DNA from: Streptomyces sp. NBC_01224
GTDB taxonomy: Bacteria; Actinomycetota; Actinomycetes; Streptomycetales; Streptomycetaceae
Assembly: GCF_036002945.1 (NCBI RefSeq)
Contig: NZ_CP108529.1
Location: 5,513,001-5,577,000 of the forward strand
DNA: 64,000 bases
Direction of reading: 5' to 3'
Shown: positions 1 to 7,471 of the stretch, in pieces
Layout of the letters: the number at the start of each line of letters is the position of its first letter
Numbering within the stretch: position 1 is the stretch's first letter
Translations under genes and position numbers: made by a program
The notes under the pieces: model-generated
What the model was told of the DNA's origin: nothing
Databases searched by the model: none
Seen by the model: only the letters and a program-made list of their open reading frames with translations

Positions 1-184
1 CCGGGTTCATGTGAAGCCCGTTGGGGGCGATCAAGTAGAGGGGGAGCAGCGCCCTCATGCCGTAATAGCTGAAACGCTCCCACATCTCGGTCATGAAGAG
101 AGTGGCCAGGCCGCGGGGGTGGCCGAAGAAGGTCTTCTCGGATCCAGAAGTACTGGCCGGGTCCTTCGTCAGGCTGGACGCCAT
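1..184 (-). CDS. POT-family (PTR2) proton-dependent peptide transporter, N-terminus only
   Basis: The gene is cut by the left edge of the window; only the first 61 codons are present, read leftwards from ATG at 184. After a short polar N-terminus comes FFGHPRGL and then MTEMWERFSYYGMRALLPLYL, which is the first transmembrane helix and ExxERFSYYG signature of proton-coupled di/tripeptide symporters. Such proteins have 12-14 membrane helices and import peptides with protons. The gene is divergent from the response regulator at 680, about 495 bases away. Its leader contains a hairpin followed by a T-rich run, so regulation by attenuation is possible. The family call is firm; substrate is not shown. 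Confidence 0.85.
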   Translation of the reverse strand, partial: MASSLTKDPASTSGSEKTFFGHPRGLATLFMTEMWERFSYYGMRALLPLYLIAPNGLHMNP

Positions 185-418
185 GGTCGATCCTTGCTTG
201 CTCGGGACGCGACGCCTCGTGAGCGTGACGCGCCCGGTGGGGGGAGGCCGGCACCGACACAAGGCCCTGCCCCACCCCAACGCCTGACAAGGGGATTCGT
301 CCCGACCGCCGGACTCGTCGAGGAGCCGACCGAAGAAGACGGGGACCGACCGCATCGGGATCCACGCCCGGTGCGCATCCTCGCGTTCCGGGCCCGGCCA
401 CAGGTCATTCACTGAACT

Positions 419-517
419 TCACGACTGGCGGGTACCAGCCGGCAGAACAAAAGAGACCCTCGGCGCTAAAAGCTGCCCAAGGGTCCTTGAGTAGTGCAAC
501 AGGCGTCGAGCAACCAT
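419..517 (-). other. Possible 32-codon upstream ORF in the transporter leader
   Basis: Reading leftwards from ATG at 517, an open frame of 32 codons (beginning MVARRLLHYSR, ending GTRQS) stops at 419, about 235 bases before the transporter start. It runs straight through the hairpin at 455-485. No strong ribosome site was seen. It may be a leader peptide or chance. Confidence 0.25.
446..485 (-). terminator. Hairpin with T-rich tail in the leader of the POT transporter gene
   Basis: Bases 455-460 pair with 480-485 (GACCCT/AGGGTC), and inside them GGC/GCC and GCT/AGC continue the stem around an AAA loop. On the minus strand the stem is followed by TCTTTTGTT, the layout of an intrinsic terminator. 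No minus-strand gene lies upstream to be terminated, because the next gene is the divergent regulator. It therefore most likely sits inside the transporter's own leader. Confidence 0.45.
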
Positions 518-679
518 ACGACACGACACTGCCGGATATGAATGGACTTGAGAGATGGATCACAGGTTTTGATGGAACCGCACTCCCATATTCGAAGGCC
601 CCTCTCCGTTTTTCTCACGGACCCGCAGGGCTTTTCGATCACCTCACAGCATCCGCCCTGTGCGGACTACCATCACTCC

Positions 680-1357
680 ATGACCCGTGTACTGCTCGCC
701 GAGGACGACGCATCCATCTCGGAGCCACTGGCCCGCGCCCTGCGTCGGGAGGGTTACGAGGTCGAGGTCCGCGAAGACGGTCCGACCGCTCTCGACGCCG
801 GCCTCCAGGGCGGGATCGACCTGGTCGTACTCGACCTGGGTCTGCCCGGGATGGACGGCCTCGAAGTTGCCCGCAGGCTCCGTGCCGAAGGCCACACCGT
901 GCCGGTCCTGGTGCTGACCGCCCGCGCCGACGAGGTCGACACCGTCGTCGGCCTGGACGCGGGCGCCGACGACTACGTCACCAAGCCCTTCCGCCTGGCA
1001 GAACTGCTCGCCCGCGTCCGGGCCCTGCTGCGTCGCGGCGCCACCGAACCCGCTCCGCAGCCCGCCACCCACGGCGTCAGGATCGACGTCGAGTCGCACC
1101 GGGCCTGGATGGGCGACGAGGAACTCCAGCTCACCGCCAAGGAGTTCGACCTGCTGCGGGTCCTGGTCCGCGACGCCGGCCGGGTCGTCACACGCGACCA
1201 GTTGATGCGCGAGGTGTGGGACACCACTTGGTGGTCGTCGACCAAGACCCTCGACATGCACATCTCCTGGCTCCGCAAGAAGCTCGGTGACGACGCGGCC
1301 AACCCCCGCTACATCGCGACCGTACGGGGCGTCGGCTTCCGCTTCGAGAAGAGCTGA
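680..1357 (+). CDS. OmpR/PhoB-family response regulator
   Basis: A 225-residue two-component response regulator. The receiver domain (about 1-112) has the acidic cluster E8-D9-D10, the phosphate-accepting D52 (VVLDLGLPG), T80 and K102 (TKPF). The C-terminal winged-helix DNA-binding domain (about 125-223) ends YIATVRGVGFRFEKS, typical of the OmpR class. ATG at 680 was chosen because the receiver begins at once with TRVLLAEDD; the frame stays open upstream to 542 but that extension has no domain character. The sensor kinase gene follows 15 bases later on the same strand, so the two form an operon. The regulon cannot be deduced from sequence. Confidence 0.93.
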   Translation: MTRVLLAEDDASISEPLARALRREGYEVEVREDGPTALDAGLQGGIDLVVLDLGLPGMDGLEVARRLRAEGHTVPVLVLTARADEVDTVVGLDAGADDYVTKPFRLAELLARVRALLRRGATEPAPQPATHGVRIDVESHRAWMGDEELQLTAKEFDLLRVLVRDAGRVVTRDQLMREVWDTTWWSSTKTLDMHISWLRKKLGDDAANPRYIATVRGVGFRFEKS

Positions 1358-1372
1358 CGTACAGAAGCACTC

Positions 1373-2638
1373 ATGCGCCGCAGACTGATCAACTCCACGC
1401 TCGCCGTGGTGCTCGTGGTGATCGCCGTCTTCGGCGTCTCCCTCGTCATCGTCGAGAGCCGCACCATCAGCAACAGCGCCCAGGAGAGTGTCGACTCCGA
1501 GGCGCTGCGGCTGATCAGCGTCGTCGAGAGCCGGCTCCTGGGGGCGGAGCGGATCAACCCCGCGCTGCTGGCCGAACAGATCTCCAGCAAGCGCTACGCA
1601 CTGGTCAAGATCCCCGGACGCGCCCCGCTCGAAGTCGGTACGCGCCCCACCGGCAGGGTGATCAGCAGCACGGCCGAGGGGGAGCAGGGCGAGCGCGTCA
1701 CCGTCGAGGAGTCCAGCTCCGCCGTCACCCGGGAGGTCGGCCGCACCCTGATGATCATCGGCGCGGTGGCGCTGCTGGCCATCGTCTCGGCCGTGCTCCT
1801 CGCCGTACGCCAGGCCAACAAACTGGCCTCGCCGCTGACGGACCTCGCCGAGACCGCCGAACGCCTGGGCTCCGGTGATCCACGTCCGCGCCACAAGCGG
1901 TACGGAGTGCCGGAGCTGGACCGGGTCGCCGACGTCCTGGACTCCTCCGCCGAGCGGATCGCCCGGATGCTGACCGCGGAACGCCGGCTGGCCGCCGACG
2001 CCTCGCACCAGCTCCGTACGCCGCTGACCGCGCTCTCCATGCGGATCGAGGAGATCTCGGTCACCGACGACCCGGACACGGTGAAGGAGGAGGCGAACAT
2101 CGCCCTCACCCAGGTCGAGCGGCTCACCGATGTGGTGGAGCGGCTGCTGACCAACGCCCGCGATCCGCGTACCGGCTCCGCCGTCGTCTTCGACCTCGAC
2201 GAGGTCGTCAAGCAGCAGATCGAGGAGTGGCGCCCGGCCTACCGGGGCGAGGGCCGCGCCATCGTCCGCTCCGGAAAGCAGGGGCTGCGGGCCGTCGGTA
2301 CGCCGGGCGCGGTCGCCCAGGTGCTGGCCGCACTGATCGAGAACTCACTGATGCACGGCGGCGGTACGGTCGCGCTGCGTACCCGGGTCACCGGCAATCA
2401 GGCGGTGATCGAGGTCACGGACGAGGGCCCGGGCGTGCCCGCCGATCTCGGCGCCAGGATCTTCGAGCGGACGATCAGCGGCCGCAACTCCACCGGCATC
2501 GGCCTCGCGGTCGCCAGGGACCTCGCGGAGGCGGACGGCGGCCGCCTCGAACTGCTCCAGCAGCAGCCACCGGTCTTCGCCCTGTTCCTCAGCCGGGTGG
2601 CCCTGAACAGACAGGAACCGGAACGCCCGGTGCGGTGA
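1373..2638 (+). CDS. Membrane sensor histidine kinase partner of the OmpR regulator
   Basis: A 421-residue sensor kinase. A first membrane helix (about 7-27) and a second (about 123-145) bracket a small extracytoplasmic sensor domain of roughly 95 residues. A HAMP linker follows, then the dimerisation domain with the phospho-accepting H212 in ASHQLRTPLTAL. The catalytic domain has an N box at N324 (IENSLMHGG), a G1 box DEGPGV near 350-355 and a G2 box TGIGLAVARDL near 377. All catalytic landmarks are intact. It starts 15 bases after the regulator stop and must phosphorylate that regulator. Its 3' end faces the convergent gtrA-like gene 17 bases away. The signal sensed is unknown. Confidence 0.92.
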   Translation: MRRRLINSTLAVVLVVIAVFGVSLVIVESRTISNSAQESVDSEALRLISVVESRLLGAERINPALLAEQISSKRYALVKIPGRAPLEVGTRPTGRVISSTAEGEQGERVTVEESSSAVTREVGRTLMIIGAVALLAIVSAVLLAVRQANKLASPLTDLAETAERLGSGDPRPRHKRYGVPELDRVADVLDSSAERIARMLTAERRLAADASHQLRTPLTALSMRIEEISVTDDPDTVKEEANIALTQVERLTDVVERLLTNARDPRTGSAVVFDLDEVVKQQIEEWRPAYRGEGRAIVRSGKQGLRAVGTPGAVAQVLAALIENSLMHGGGTVALRTRVTGNQAVIEVTDEGPGVPADLGARIFERTISGRNSTGIGLAVARDLAEADGGRLELLQQQPPVFALFLSRVALNRQEPERPVR

Positions 2639-2655
2639 GCGCGTGCGGTGGGTGG

Positions 2656-3180
2656 CTACGGCCGCACCGGATCCGCCTCGACCCGCGGCACCTGCTCCGT
2701 ACGTCCCTGCTTCAGGAACCCCTCCGCGCTCAGCACGGTCTCCTTCGCTGGCAGCGCCTTGAACACCCACGTCCGGTAGGACCAGAAGCGGAACAGCGTC
2801 GCGATGCCGATCCCGAGGATCTTGAAGACATTGCTCTGGACCGGGCTGTTCCACCCGAACCCGTACGTCGCCACGTACAGCACACCGGTCTCGATGACCG
2901 CACCCACCGCGCTGAACAGCAGGAACAGCGTCAGCTCCCGGGTCCGCCCGGTCTTGTCACGGTCCCGGTACGTCCAGTAGCGGAAGCCGATGTAGTTGAA
3001 GAGGATGGCGACGAACGTCGCCAGCAGACCTGCCCGCACCACCTGAAGGTCCGTGGTACGCCAGAGCAGATTGGATACCGCGATATTGACCACCAGGCCG
3101 AATGCGCCGACCGCGCCGAACTTGGCGACCTCCCGGGCCAGCAGATCCAGCCGGGTTCGCAGTGCGCCCCGTTCGCTCAT
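2656..3180 (-). CDS. GtrA-family membrane protein
   Basis: A 174-residue integral membrane protein with four hydrophobic helices and the GtrA signatures KFGAVGAFGLVVNIA near the start, NYIGFRYWTYRD in the middle and FRFWSYRTWVFK near the end. GtrA proteins are small membrane proteins implicated in flipping or handling polyprenyl-phosphate-linked sugars for surface polysaccharide or teichoic acid decoration. The last 25 residues are polar and cytosolic-looking. It is divergent from purK with 172 bases between the starts. Having it next to purK-purE is also recalled from mycobacteria (Rv3277 beside Rv3276c-Rv3275c). Its sugar substrate is unknown. Confidence 0.9.
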   Translation of the reverse strand: MSERGALRTRLDLLAREVAKFGAVGAFGLVVNIAVSNLLWRTTDLQVVRAGLLATFVAILFNYIGFRYWTYRDRDKTGRTRELTLFLLFSAVGAVIETGVLYVATYGFGWNSPVQSNVFKILGIGIATLFRFWSYRTWVFKALPAKETVLSAEGFLKQGRTEQVPRVEADPVRP

Positions 3181-3352
3181 GGTGATCGCTCAGCCCGTCT
3201 GTCGGTTACGTCAACCCGCTCATGCTATCCAGCCCGTTCATGGGTTGCCTGTGGATGTCCTGTCAGGTGTGGCGATGCTGTGACGTGCCCCCCGCAGGGG
3301 CGGACGGAGGGCGTCGTCGGGCTACCCCCGGAGCGACGGATACCCTGGAGGA

Positions 3353-4504
3353 GTGACGTTCCCGGTAGTCGGCATGGTCGGCGGCGGTCAGCTCGCCCGT
3401 ATGACCCACGAGGCGGGCATCCCCCTCGGCATCAAGTTCAAGCTCCTCAGTGACACCCCCCAGGACTCGGCGGCCCAGGTGGTGAACGAAGTCGTCGTCG
3501 GCGACTATCGCGACCTGGACACGCTGCGTGCCTTCGCGCGCGGCTGTGACGTGATCACCTTCGATCACGAGCACGTACCGACCGAACACCTGCGGGCCCT
3601 GGAGGCGGACGGCATTCCCGTACGCCCGGGACCCGATGCGCTGGTGCACGCCCAGGACAAGGGGGTGATGCGCGCGAAGCTCACCGAGATCGGCGCGCCC
3701 TGCCCCCGCCACCGCATCGTGAAGGACCCGGCCGACGTCGCGGCCTTCGCGGAAGAGGTCGGGGGCTTCCCCGTCATCCTCAAGACGGTCCGCGGCGGCT
3801 ACGACGGCAAGGGCGTCTGGGTGGTCCGCTCCGAGGCGGACGCGGCCGACCCCTTCCGGGCCGGTGTCGCCGTCCTTGCCGAGGAGAAGGTCGACTTCGT
3901 TCGGGAGCTGGCGGCCAATATCGTCCGCTCGCCGCACGGCCAGGCCGTCGCGTACCCGGTCGTCGAGTCGATCCAGGTCGACGGGGTCTGCGACACGGTC
4001 ATCGCCCCGGCCCCGGAGCTGGACGAGCGGCTCGCGGGCGAGGCCCAGCAGCTCGCTCTCCGTATCGCCTCCGAGCTCGGCGTCGTCGGCCACCTCGCCG
4101 TCGAACTCTTCGAGACCCGTGGACCCGACGGGAAACCCGGCATCCTGGTCAACGAGCTCGCGATGCGCCCGCACAACTCCGGGCACTGGACCCAGGACGG
4201 CGCGATCACCTCACAGTTCGCCAACCACGTCCGGGCCGTCCTCGACCTCCCGCTCGGCGACCCGCGCCCCCGCGCCACCTGGACGGTCATGTCCAATGTG
4301 CTCGGCGGCGACTACCCGGACATGTACCAGGCGTATCTGCACTGCATGGCCCGCGACCCGCAGCTCAAGATCCACATGTACGGCAAGGACGTGAAGCCCG
4401 GCCGCAAGGTCGGACACGTCAACACCTACGGCGACGACCTGGCGGACGTGCGAGACCGAGCCCGTCATGCAGCTGACTACCTCAGAGGAACGATCACCGA
4501 ATGA
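3353..4504 (+). CDS. purK: N5-carboxyaminoimidazole ribonucleotide synthase
   Basis: This ATP-grasp enzyme converts aminoimidazole ribonucleotide, ATP and bicarbonate to N5-CAIR in de novo purine synthesis. The 383-residue protein opens with VGMVGGGQLARM, the PurK nucleotide-site signature. It has the ATP-grasp core with ILKTVRGGYDGKG near 140-155 and the C-terminal NELAMRPHNSGHWTQDG metal and substrate loop near 263-280. Start is GTG at 3353, preceded by GGAG. Its stop overlaps the purE start (ATGA), which indicates translational coupling. PurK makes the unstable substrate that PurE uses. Confidence 0.97.
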   Translation: MTFPVVGMVGGGQLARMTHEAGIPLGIKFKLLSDTPQDSAAQVVNEVVVGDYRDLDTLRAFARGCDVITFDHEHVPTEHLRALEADGIPVRPGPDALVHAQDKGVMRAKLTEIGAPCPRHRIVKDPADVAAFAEEVGGFPVILKTVRGGYDGKGVWVVRSEADAADPFRAGVAVLAEEKVDFVRELAANIVRSPHGQAVAYPVVESIQVDGVCDTVIAPAPELDERLAGEAQQLALRIASELGVVGHLAVELFETRGPDGKPGILVNELAMRPHNSGHWTQDGAITSQFANHVRAVLDLPLGDPRPRATWTVMSNVLGGDYPDMYQAYLHCMARDPQLKIHMYGKDVKPGRKVGHVNTYGDDLADVRDRARHAADYLRGTITE

Positions 4505-5040
4505 CTTCCCCCGCCTCCGCCGCGCCGGTCGTCGGCATCGTCATGGGCTCGGACTCCGACTGGCCCGTCATGGAAGCAGCGGCCAAGGCCCTCGACGAGT
4601 TCGAGATCCCCTACGAGGTCGACGTCGTCTCCGCCCACCGCATGCCGCGCGAAATGATCGCGTACGGCGAGCACGCGGCGGACCGCGGCCTCAAGGCGAT
4701 CATCGCGGGTGCGGGCGGCGCCGCCCACCTGCCCGGCATGCTCGCCTCCGTCACCCCGCTGCCCGTCATCGGCGTCCCGGTCCCGCTGAAGTACCTGGAC
4801 GGCATGGACAGCCTGCTCTCCATCGTGCAGATGCCCGCCGGTGTCCCCGTCGCCACCGTCTCGGTCGGCGGCGCACGCAACGCGGGCCTGCTCGCCGCAC
4901 GCATCCTCGCCGCCCACGACAGCGAGCTGCAGGCCCGCATGGTCGAGTTCCTGCAGGAGCTGAACGACCAGGCGACGGAGAAGGGCAAGCGGCTGCGCAG
5001 CAAGGTCGAGGGCAGCGACTCCTTCGGCTTCGGGAAGTAG
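4501..5040 (+). CDS. purE: N5-CAIR mutase, class I PurE
   Basis: PurE rearranges N5-CAIR to CAIR, the step after PurK. The 179-residue protein has the class I signatures GIVMGSDSDWP (about 12-22), SAHRMPREM (about 44-52) with the catalytic histidine, and the glycine-rich AGAGGAAHLPGM loop (about 69-80). The ATG overlaps the purK stop codon by four bases, so the start is well fixed. A dipeptidase gene follows after 7 bases, probably in the same transcript, ending at the strong hairpin near 6255-6286. Confidence 0.97.
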   Translation: MTSPASAAPVVGIVMGSDSDWPVMEAAAKALDEFEIPYEVDVVSAHRMPREMIAYGEHAADRGLKAIIAGAGGAAHLPGMLASVTPLPVIGVPVPLKYLDGMDSLLSIVQMPAGVPVATVSVGGARNAGLLAARILAAHDSELQARMVEFLQELNDQATEKGKRLRSKVEGSDSFGFGK

Positions 5041-5047
5041 GCCACCC

Positions 5048-6241
5048 GTGGACCAGCTGAAGCGGGCCGCGGAACTCCTCGCCGAGTACCCCGTCGTCGA
5101 CGGCCACAACGATCTGCCGTGGGCGCTGCGCGAACAGGTCGGCTACGACCTGGACGCCCGCGACATCGCCACCGACCAGTCCGCCCATCTGCACACCGAC
5201 ATCCCGCGGCTCCGTGCGGGCGGCGTCGGCGCCCAGTTCTGGTCCGTCTACGTACGGTCCGACATGGCGGGTGACGAAGCCGTCAGCGCCACCCTCGAAC
5301 AGATCGACGTGGTCACCGAGCTGCTGGAGCGCTACCCCGCGGACCTGCGGCGCGCCCTGACCGCCGACGACATGGAGACGGCTCGCACCGAAGGCCGTAT
5401 CGCCTCCCTGATGGGCGCCGAGGGCGGCCACTCCATCAACAACTCGCTGGGCACCCTGCGCGCGCTGCATGCCCTGGGCGTCCGCTACATGACGCTCACG
5501 CACAACGACAACATCGCGTGGGCGGACTCGGCGACCGACGAGCCGGGCGTCGGCGGTCTCTCGCCCTTCGGCCACGAGGTCGTACGGGAGATGAACCGCA
5601 CCGGCATGCTGGTCGACCTCTCCCATGTGGCGGCCACCACGATGCGCGACGCGCTCGACACCTCCACCGCGCCGGTGATCTTCTCGCACTCCTCGTCGCA
5701 CGCGATCTGCGACCACCCGCGCAACATCCCCGACGACGTCCTCGGCCGGCTCCCGGCCAACGGCGGCATCGCCATGGCGACCTTCGTACCGAAGTTCGTC
5801 CTCCCGGCAGCCGTCGCCTGGACCCACGCCGCGGACGAGAACATGCGCGCCCACGGCCTGCACCACCTCGACACCACCGCGCAGGCCATGAAGATCCACG
5901 CAGCCTTCGAAACGGCCAACCCGCGCCCGATGGCCACCGTGGCGACGATCGCCGACCACCTCGACCACATGCGCGAGGTCGCCGGGATCGACCACATCGG
6001 CATCGGCGGCGACTACGACGGCACCGCCTTCCTCCCGGAGGGTCTCCAGGACGTCGCGGGCTACCCGAACCTGATCGCGGAGCTGCTCGGCCGGAGCTGG
6101 TCCACCGCCGATCTCGCCAAGCTCACCTGGCAGAACGCGGTACGGGTGCTGCGCGACGCCGAGGACGTCGCACGCGAGCTGAGCACGCGCCGGGCCCCGT
6201 CCCACGCCACGATCGAGCAGCTGGACACCCGGGCCGGCTGA
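5048..6241 (+). CDS. Membrane dipeptidase (peptidase family M19, renal dipeptidase type)
   Basis: A 397-residue zinc dipeptidase. The N-terminal VDGHNDLPW carries the first two metal ligands (HxD), the bridging glutamate lies in MGAEGGHS (about 118-125), and DLSHV with IFSHSSSHA holds later metal-binding histidines. The final catalytic region has HIGIGGDYDG near 317-326. Family members hydrolyse dipeptides, often with D-residues, and have no signal peptide here, so a cytosolic role is likely. GTG at 5048 lies 7 bases after purE. The functional tie to purine genes is unclear. Confidence 0.9.
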   Translation: MDQLKRAAELLAEYPVVDGHNDLPWALREQVGYDLDARDIATDQSAHLHTDIPRLRAGGVGAQFWSVYVRSDMAGDEAVSATLEQIDVVTELLERYPADLRRALTADDMETARTEGRIASLMGAEGGHSINNSLGTLRALHALGVRYMTLTHNDNIAWADSATDEPGVGGLSPFGHEVVREMNRTGMLVDLSHVAATTMRDALDTSTAPVIFSHSSSHAICDHPRNIPDDVLGRLPANGGIAMATFVPKFVLPAAVAWTHAADENMRAHGLHHLDTTAQAMKIHAAFETANPRPMATVATIADHLDHMREVAGIDHIGIGGDYDGTAFLPEGLQDVAGYPNLIAELLGRSWSTADLAKLTWQNAVRVLRDAEDVARELSTRRAPSHATIEQLDTRAG

Positions 6242-6254
6242 GCCGGAACTGTCG

Positions 6255-6286
6255 CGTGCGGGGCGCCCCCAGGGGCGCCCCGCACG
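6255..6286. terminator. Strong terminator hairpin between the dipeptidase and VOC genes
   Basis: Bases 6255-6269 and 6272-6286 are perfect inverted repeats (15 pairs, core GGGGCGCCCC), and the plus strand continues TTTT. It sits between convergent genes. Its right edge touches the tandem duplication that begins at 6285. Confidence 0.85.
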
Positions 6287-6336
6287 TTTTCTAGCACGCA
6301 CACAGACAGACGTTTTCTAGCACGCACACAGACAGA
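6285..6336. repeat. Perfect 26-bp tandem duplication covering the VOC gene stop codon
   Basis: The 26-base unit beginning CGTTTTCTAGCACGC occurs at 6285-6310 and again at 6311-6336 without mismatch. The right-hand copy holds the end of the VOC coding sequence and its stop; the left-hand copy lies just beyond the stop, so the protein is unchanged. It looks like a recent slippage or copying event. Confidence 0.9.
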
Positions 6337-6676
6337 ACGGGTGCCCCGCAGGATCCGCGTACACCCGGAAGCTCCGCTCCCGGTCCTCCGCATCCAGCAC
6401 GGTCGCACCCAGCGCAAGCACCTCCCGCTCCGCCGCGTCCAGGTCCGGCACGGTCAGATCCAGATGGAACTGCTGCGAGCCGTCCGGACCGGGCCACCGC
6501 GGCGGTACGAAACCGGGCGCGGCCTGGAACGCGAGCGGCACGGCCGCGCCACCGGTCAGCTCCACCCAGCCCTCGTGGTCCTCTATCTTTCCGCCGAGCA
6601 GCCCGGCGTAGAACCCGGCGAGCGCAACGGGGTCGGGGCAGTCCAGAACGACGGCACCCAGAGTGGCGACAGCCAT
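6317..6676 (-). CDS. VOC-superfamily (glyoxalase/bleomycin-resistance fold) protein
   Basis: A 119-residue protein with one vicinal-oxygen-chelate unit: GAVVLDCPDPVALAGFYAGLLG at the start, then QQFHLDLTVPDLDAAEREVLALGA, and the end motif VYADPAGHPFCLC. These are the halves of the beta-alpha-beta-beta-beta fold. Actinobacterial members of this type often lack a defined enzyme activity. Start is ATG at 6676 behind GGAGG. It is divergent from the CGNR regulator 95 bases away, with shared repeated motifs between, so that regulator may control it. The stop codon lies in a tandem duplication. Confidence 0.85.
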   Translation of the reverse strand: MAVATLGAVVLDCPDPVALAGFYAGLLGGKIEDHEGWVELTGGAAVPLAFQAAPGFVPPRWPGPDGSQQFHLDLTVPDLDAAEREVLALGATVLDAEDRERSFRVYADPAGHPFCLCAC

Positions 6677-6702
6677 GACATTTCCTCCTTCGGGCAGGGA
6701 TG

Positions 6703-6763
6703 GTTACCCCTAAAGCGTTCCAACAGGTAACCGTTACTGCATGCTGCCGCACTGGAGGTAACG
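6703..6763. promoter_or_regulatory. Repeated GGTAAC-type motif in the VOC/CGNR divergent promoter
   Basis: GGTTACC at 6703-6709 and GGTAACC at 6726-6732 form an inverted pair. The second continues as GTAAC-C-GTTAC, a small palindrome, and a third GGTAACG at 6757-6763 overlaps the ribosome site of the CGNR gene. Three related motifs in a 95-base divergent region suggest an operator for the adjacent regulator; no binding is shown. Confidence 0.45.
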
Positions 6764-6771
6764 TCGCAACC

Positions 6772-7284
6772 ATGAATGAGCAGGATTCCGCGCCCGGTGG
6801 ACTCGCGCTGATCGAGGCCCTGGTCAACACACTGGACGTCGAGACCGGTGCGGACACTCTCGATACGGCGGACGGGCGCGCCGCCTTCTCTCTTGCCGAG
6901 CCGGACGTCCCGGACGCGCGCGTGCTGCGCGAGGCGCTCCGCACCGCCTGCCTCGCCCATGCCGGCCACTGCCCGCCGGACGGCTCCGCAGCACCCCCGC
7001 TCGACCGGCTCCTCGCCGAAGCGCCCCTGCGCGTCACCGTGGACGCGGCGGGCGCCGCCTCACTGCGGCCCGCCGGCGAACCGGCCGGTCTGACCGCCCG
7101 TGTCGCGGCGGCCATCGCCACCGCGGCGGCCGACGGCACCTGGGCCCGGCTCAAGGCGTGCGAGGCCGAGGACTGCCAATGGGCCTATTACGACCGCAGC
7201 CCGGCGGGGCGCCGCCGCTGGTGCTCCATGTCGGTGTGCGGCGCCCGCGCCAAAATGCGCACCTACCGCGCGAAGCGCGGCTGA
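6772..7284 (+). CDS. CGNR zinc-finger (ABATE-type) putative transcription regulator
   Basis: A 170-residue protein with an N-terminal ABATE-like region (ALIEALVNTLDVETGADTLD) and a C-terminal zinc-finger region beginning CEAEDCQWAYYDRS and ending CSMSVCGARAKMRTYR. The last block corresponds to the CGNR motif, here CGAR rather than CGNR. Family members are presumed DNA- or RNA-binding regulators. ATG at 6772 follows GGAGG at 6754-6758; the open frame extends upstream to 6700 but through the operator-like repeats. It is divergent from the VOC gene, a common pairing. The dispersed repeat starts at its stop codon. Confidence 0.85.
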   Translation: MNEQDSAPGGLALIEALVNTLDVETGADTLDTADGRAAFSLAEPDVPDARVLREALRTACLAHAGHCPPDGSAAPPLDRLLAEAPLRVTVDAAGAASLRPAGEPAGLTARVAAAIATAAADGTWARLKACEAEDCQWAYYDRSPAGRRRWCSMSVCGARAKMRTYRAKRG

Positions 7285-7446
7285 GAGCCTGTCGGGTGAC
7301 CTCCGACCGGGCGGCCACGCCCTGGCACGCACGCTTCCCGCGTTGTCGTCAGTCACCAACGCTCCGCGTTGACTCCCTCCTCCGCCTTGGAATCGCACGC
7401 ACCAGACCGCGTCCGCTATCCGATCGGAGGTCACCCGACAGGCTCT
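7284..7446 (+). repeat. Dispersed intergenic element, copy 1, with 23-bp inverted-repeat ends
   Basis: Bases 7284-7306 (beginning AGAGCCTGTCGGG) and 7424-7446 are perfect inverted repeats of 23 bases enclosing 117 bases. The interior holds a core near 7341-7393 (GCGTTGTCGTCAGTC, then GCGTTGACTCCCTCCTCCGCC) that recurs almost unchanged near 36634-36687 in copy 2. The arms of the two copies differ in sequence. No open frame is convincing. It lies between the tail-to-tail CGNR and UDP-glucose dehydrogenase genes and begins on the last base of the CGNR stop codon. It could be a mobile miniature element, a structured RNA or a bidirectional terminator. Confidence 0.7.
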
Positions 7447-7471
7447 GAGACCGGTCCGAAGACCGGATACG

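Noticed and set aside
2227..3453. A 408-codon plus-strand open frame and many similar long frames elsewhere
   Set aside because: They are antisense or shifted shadows of real genes in GC-rich DNA; they lack domains, and their composition is the repetitive R/P/G/A type.
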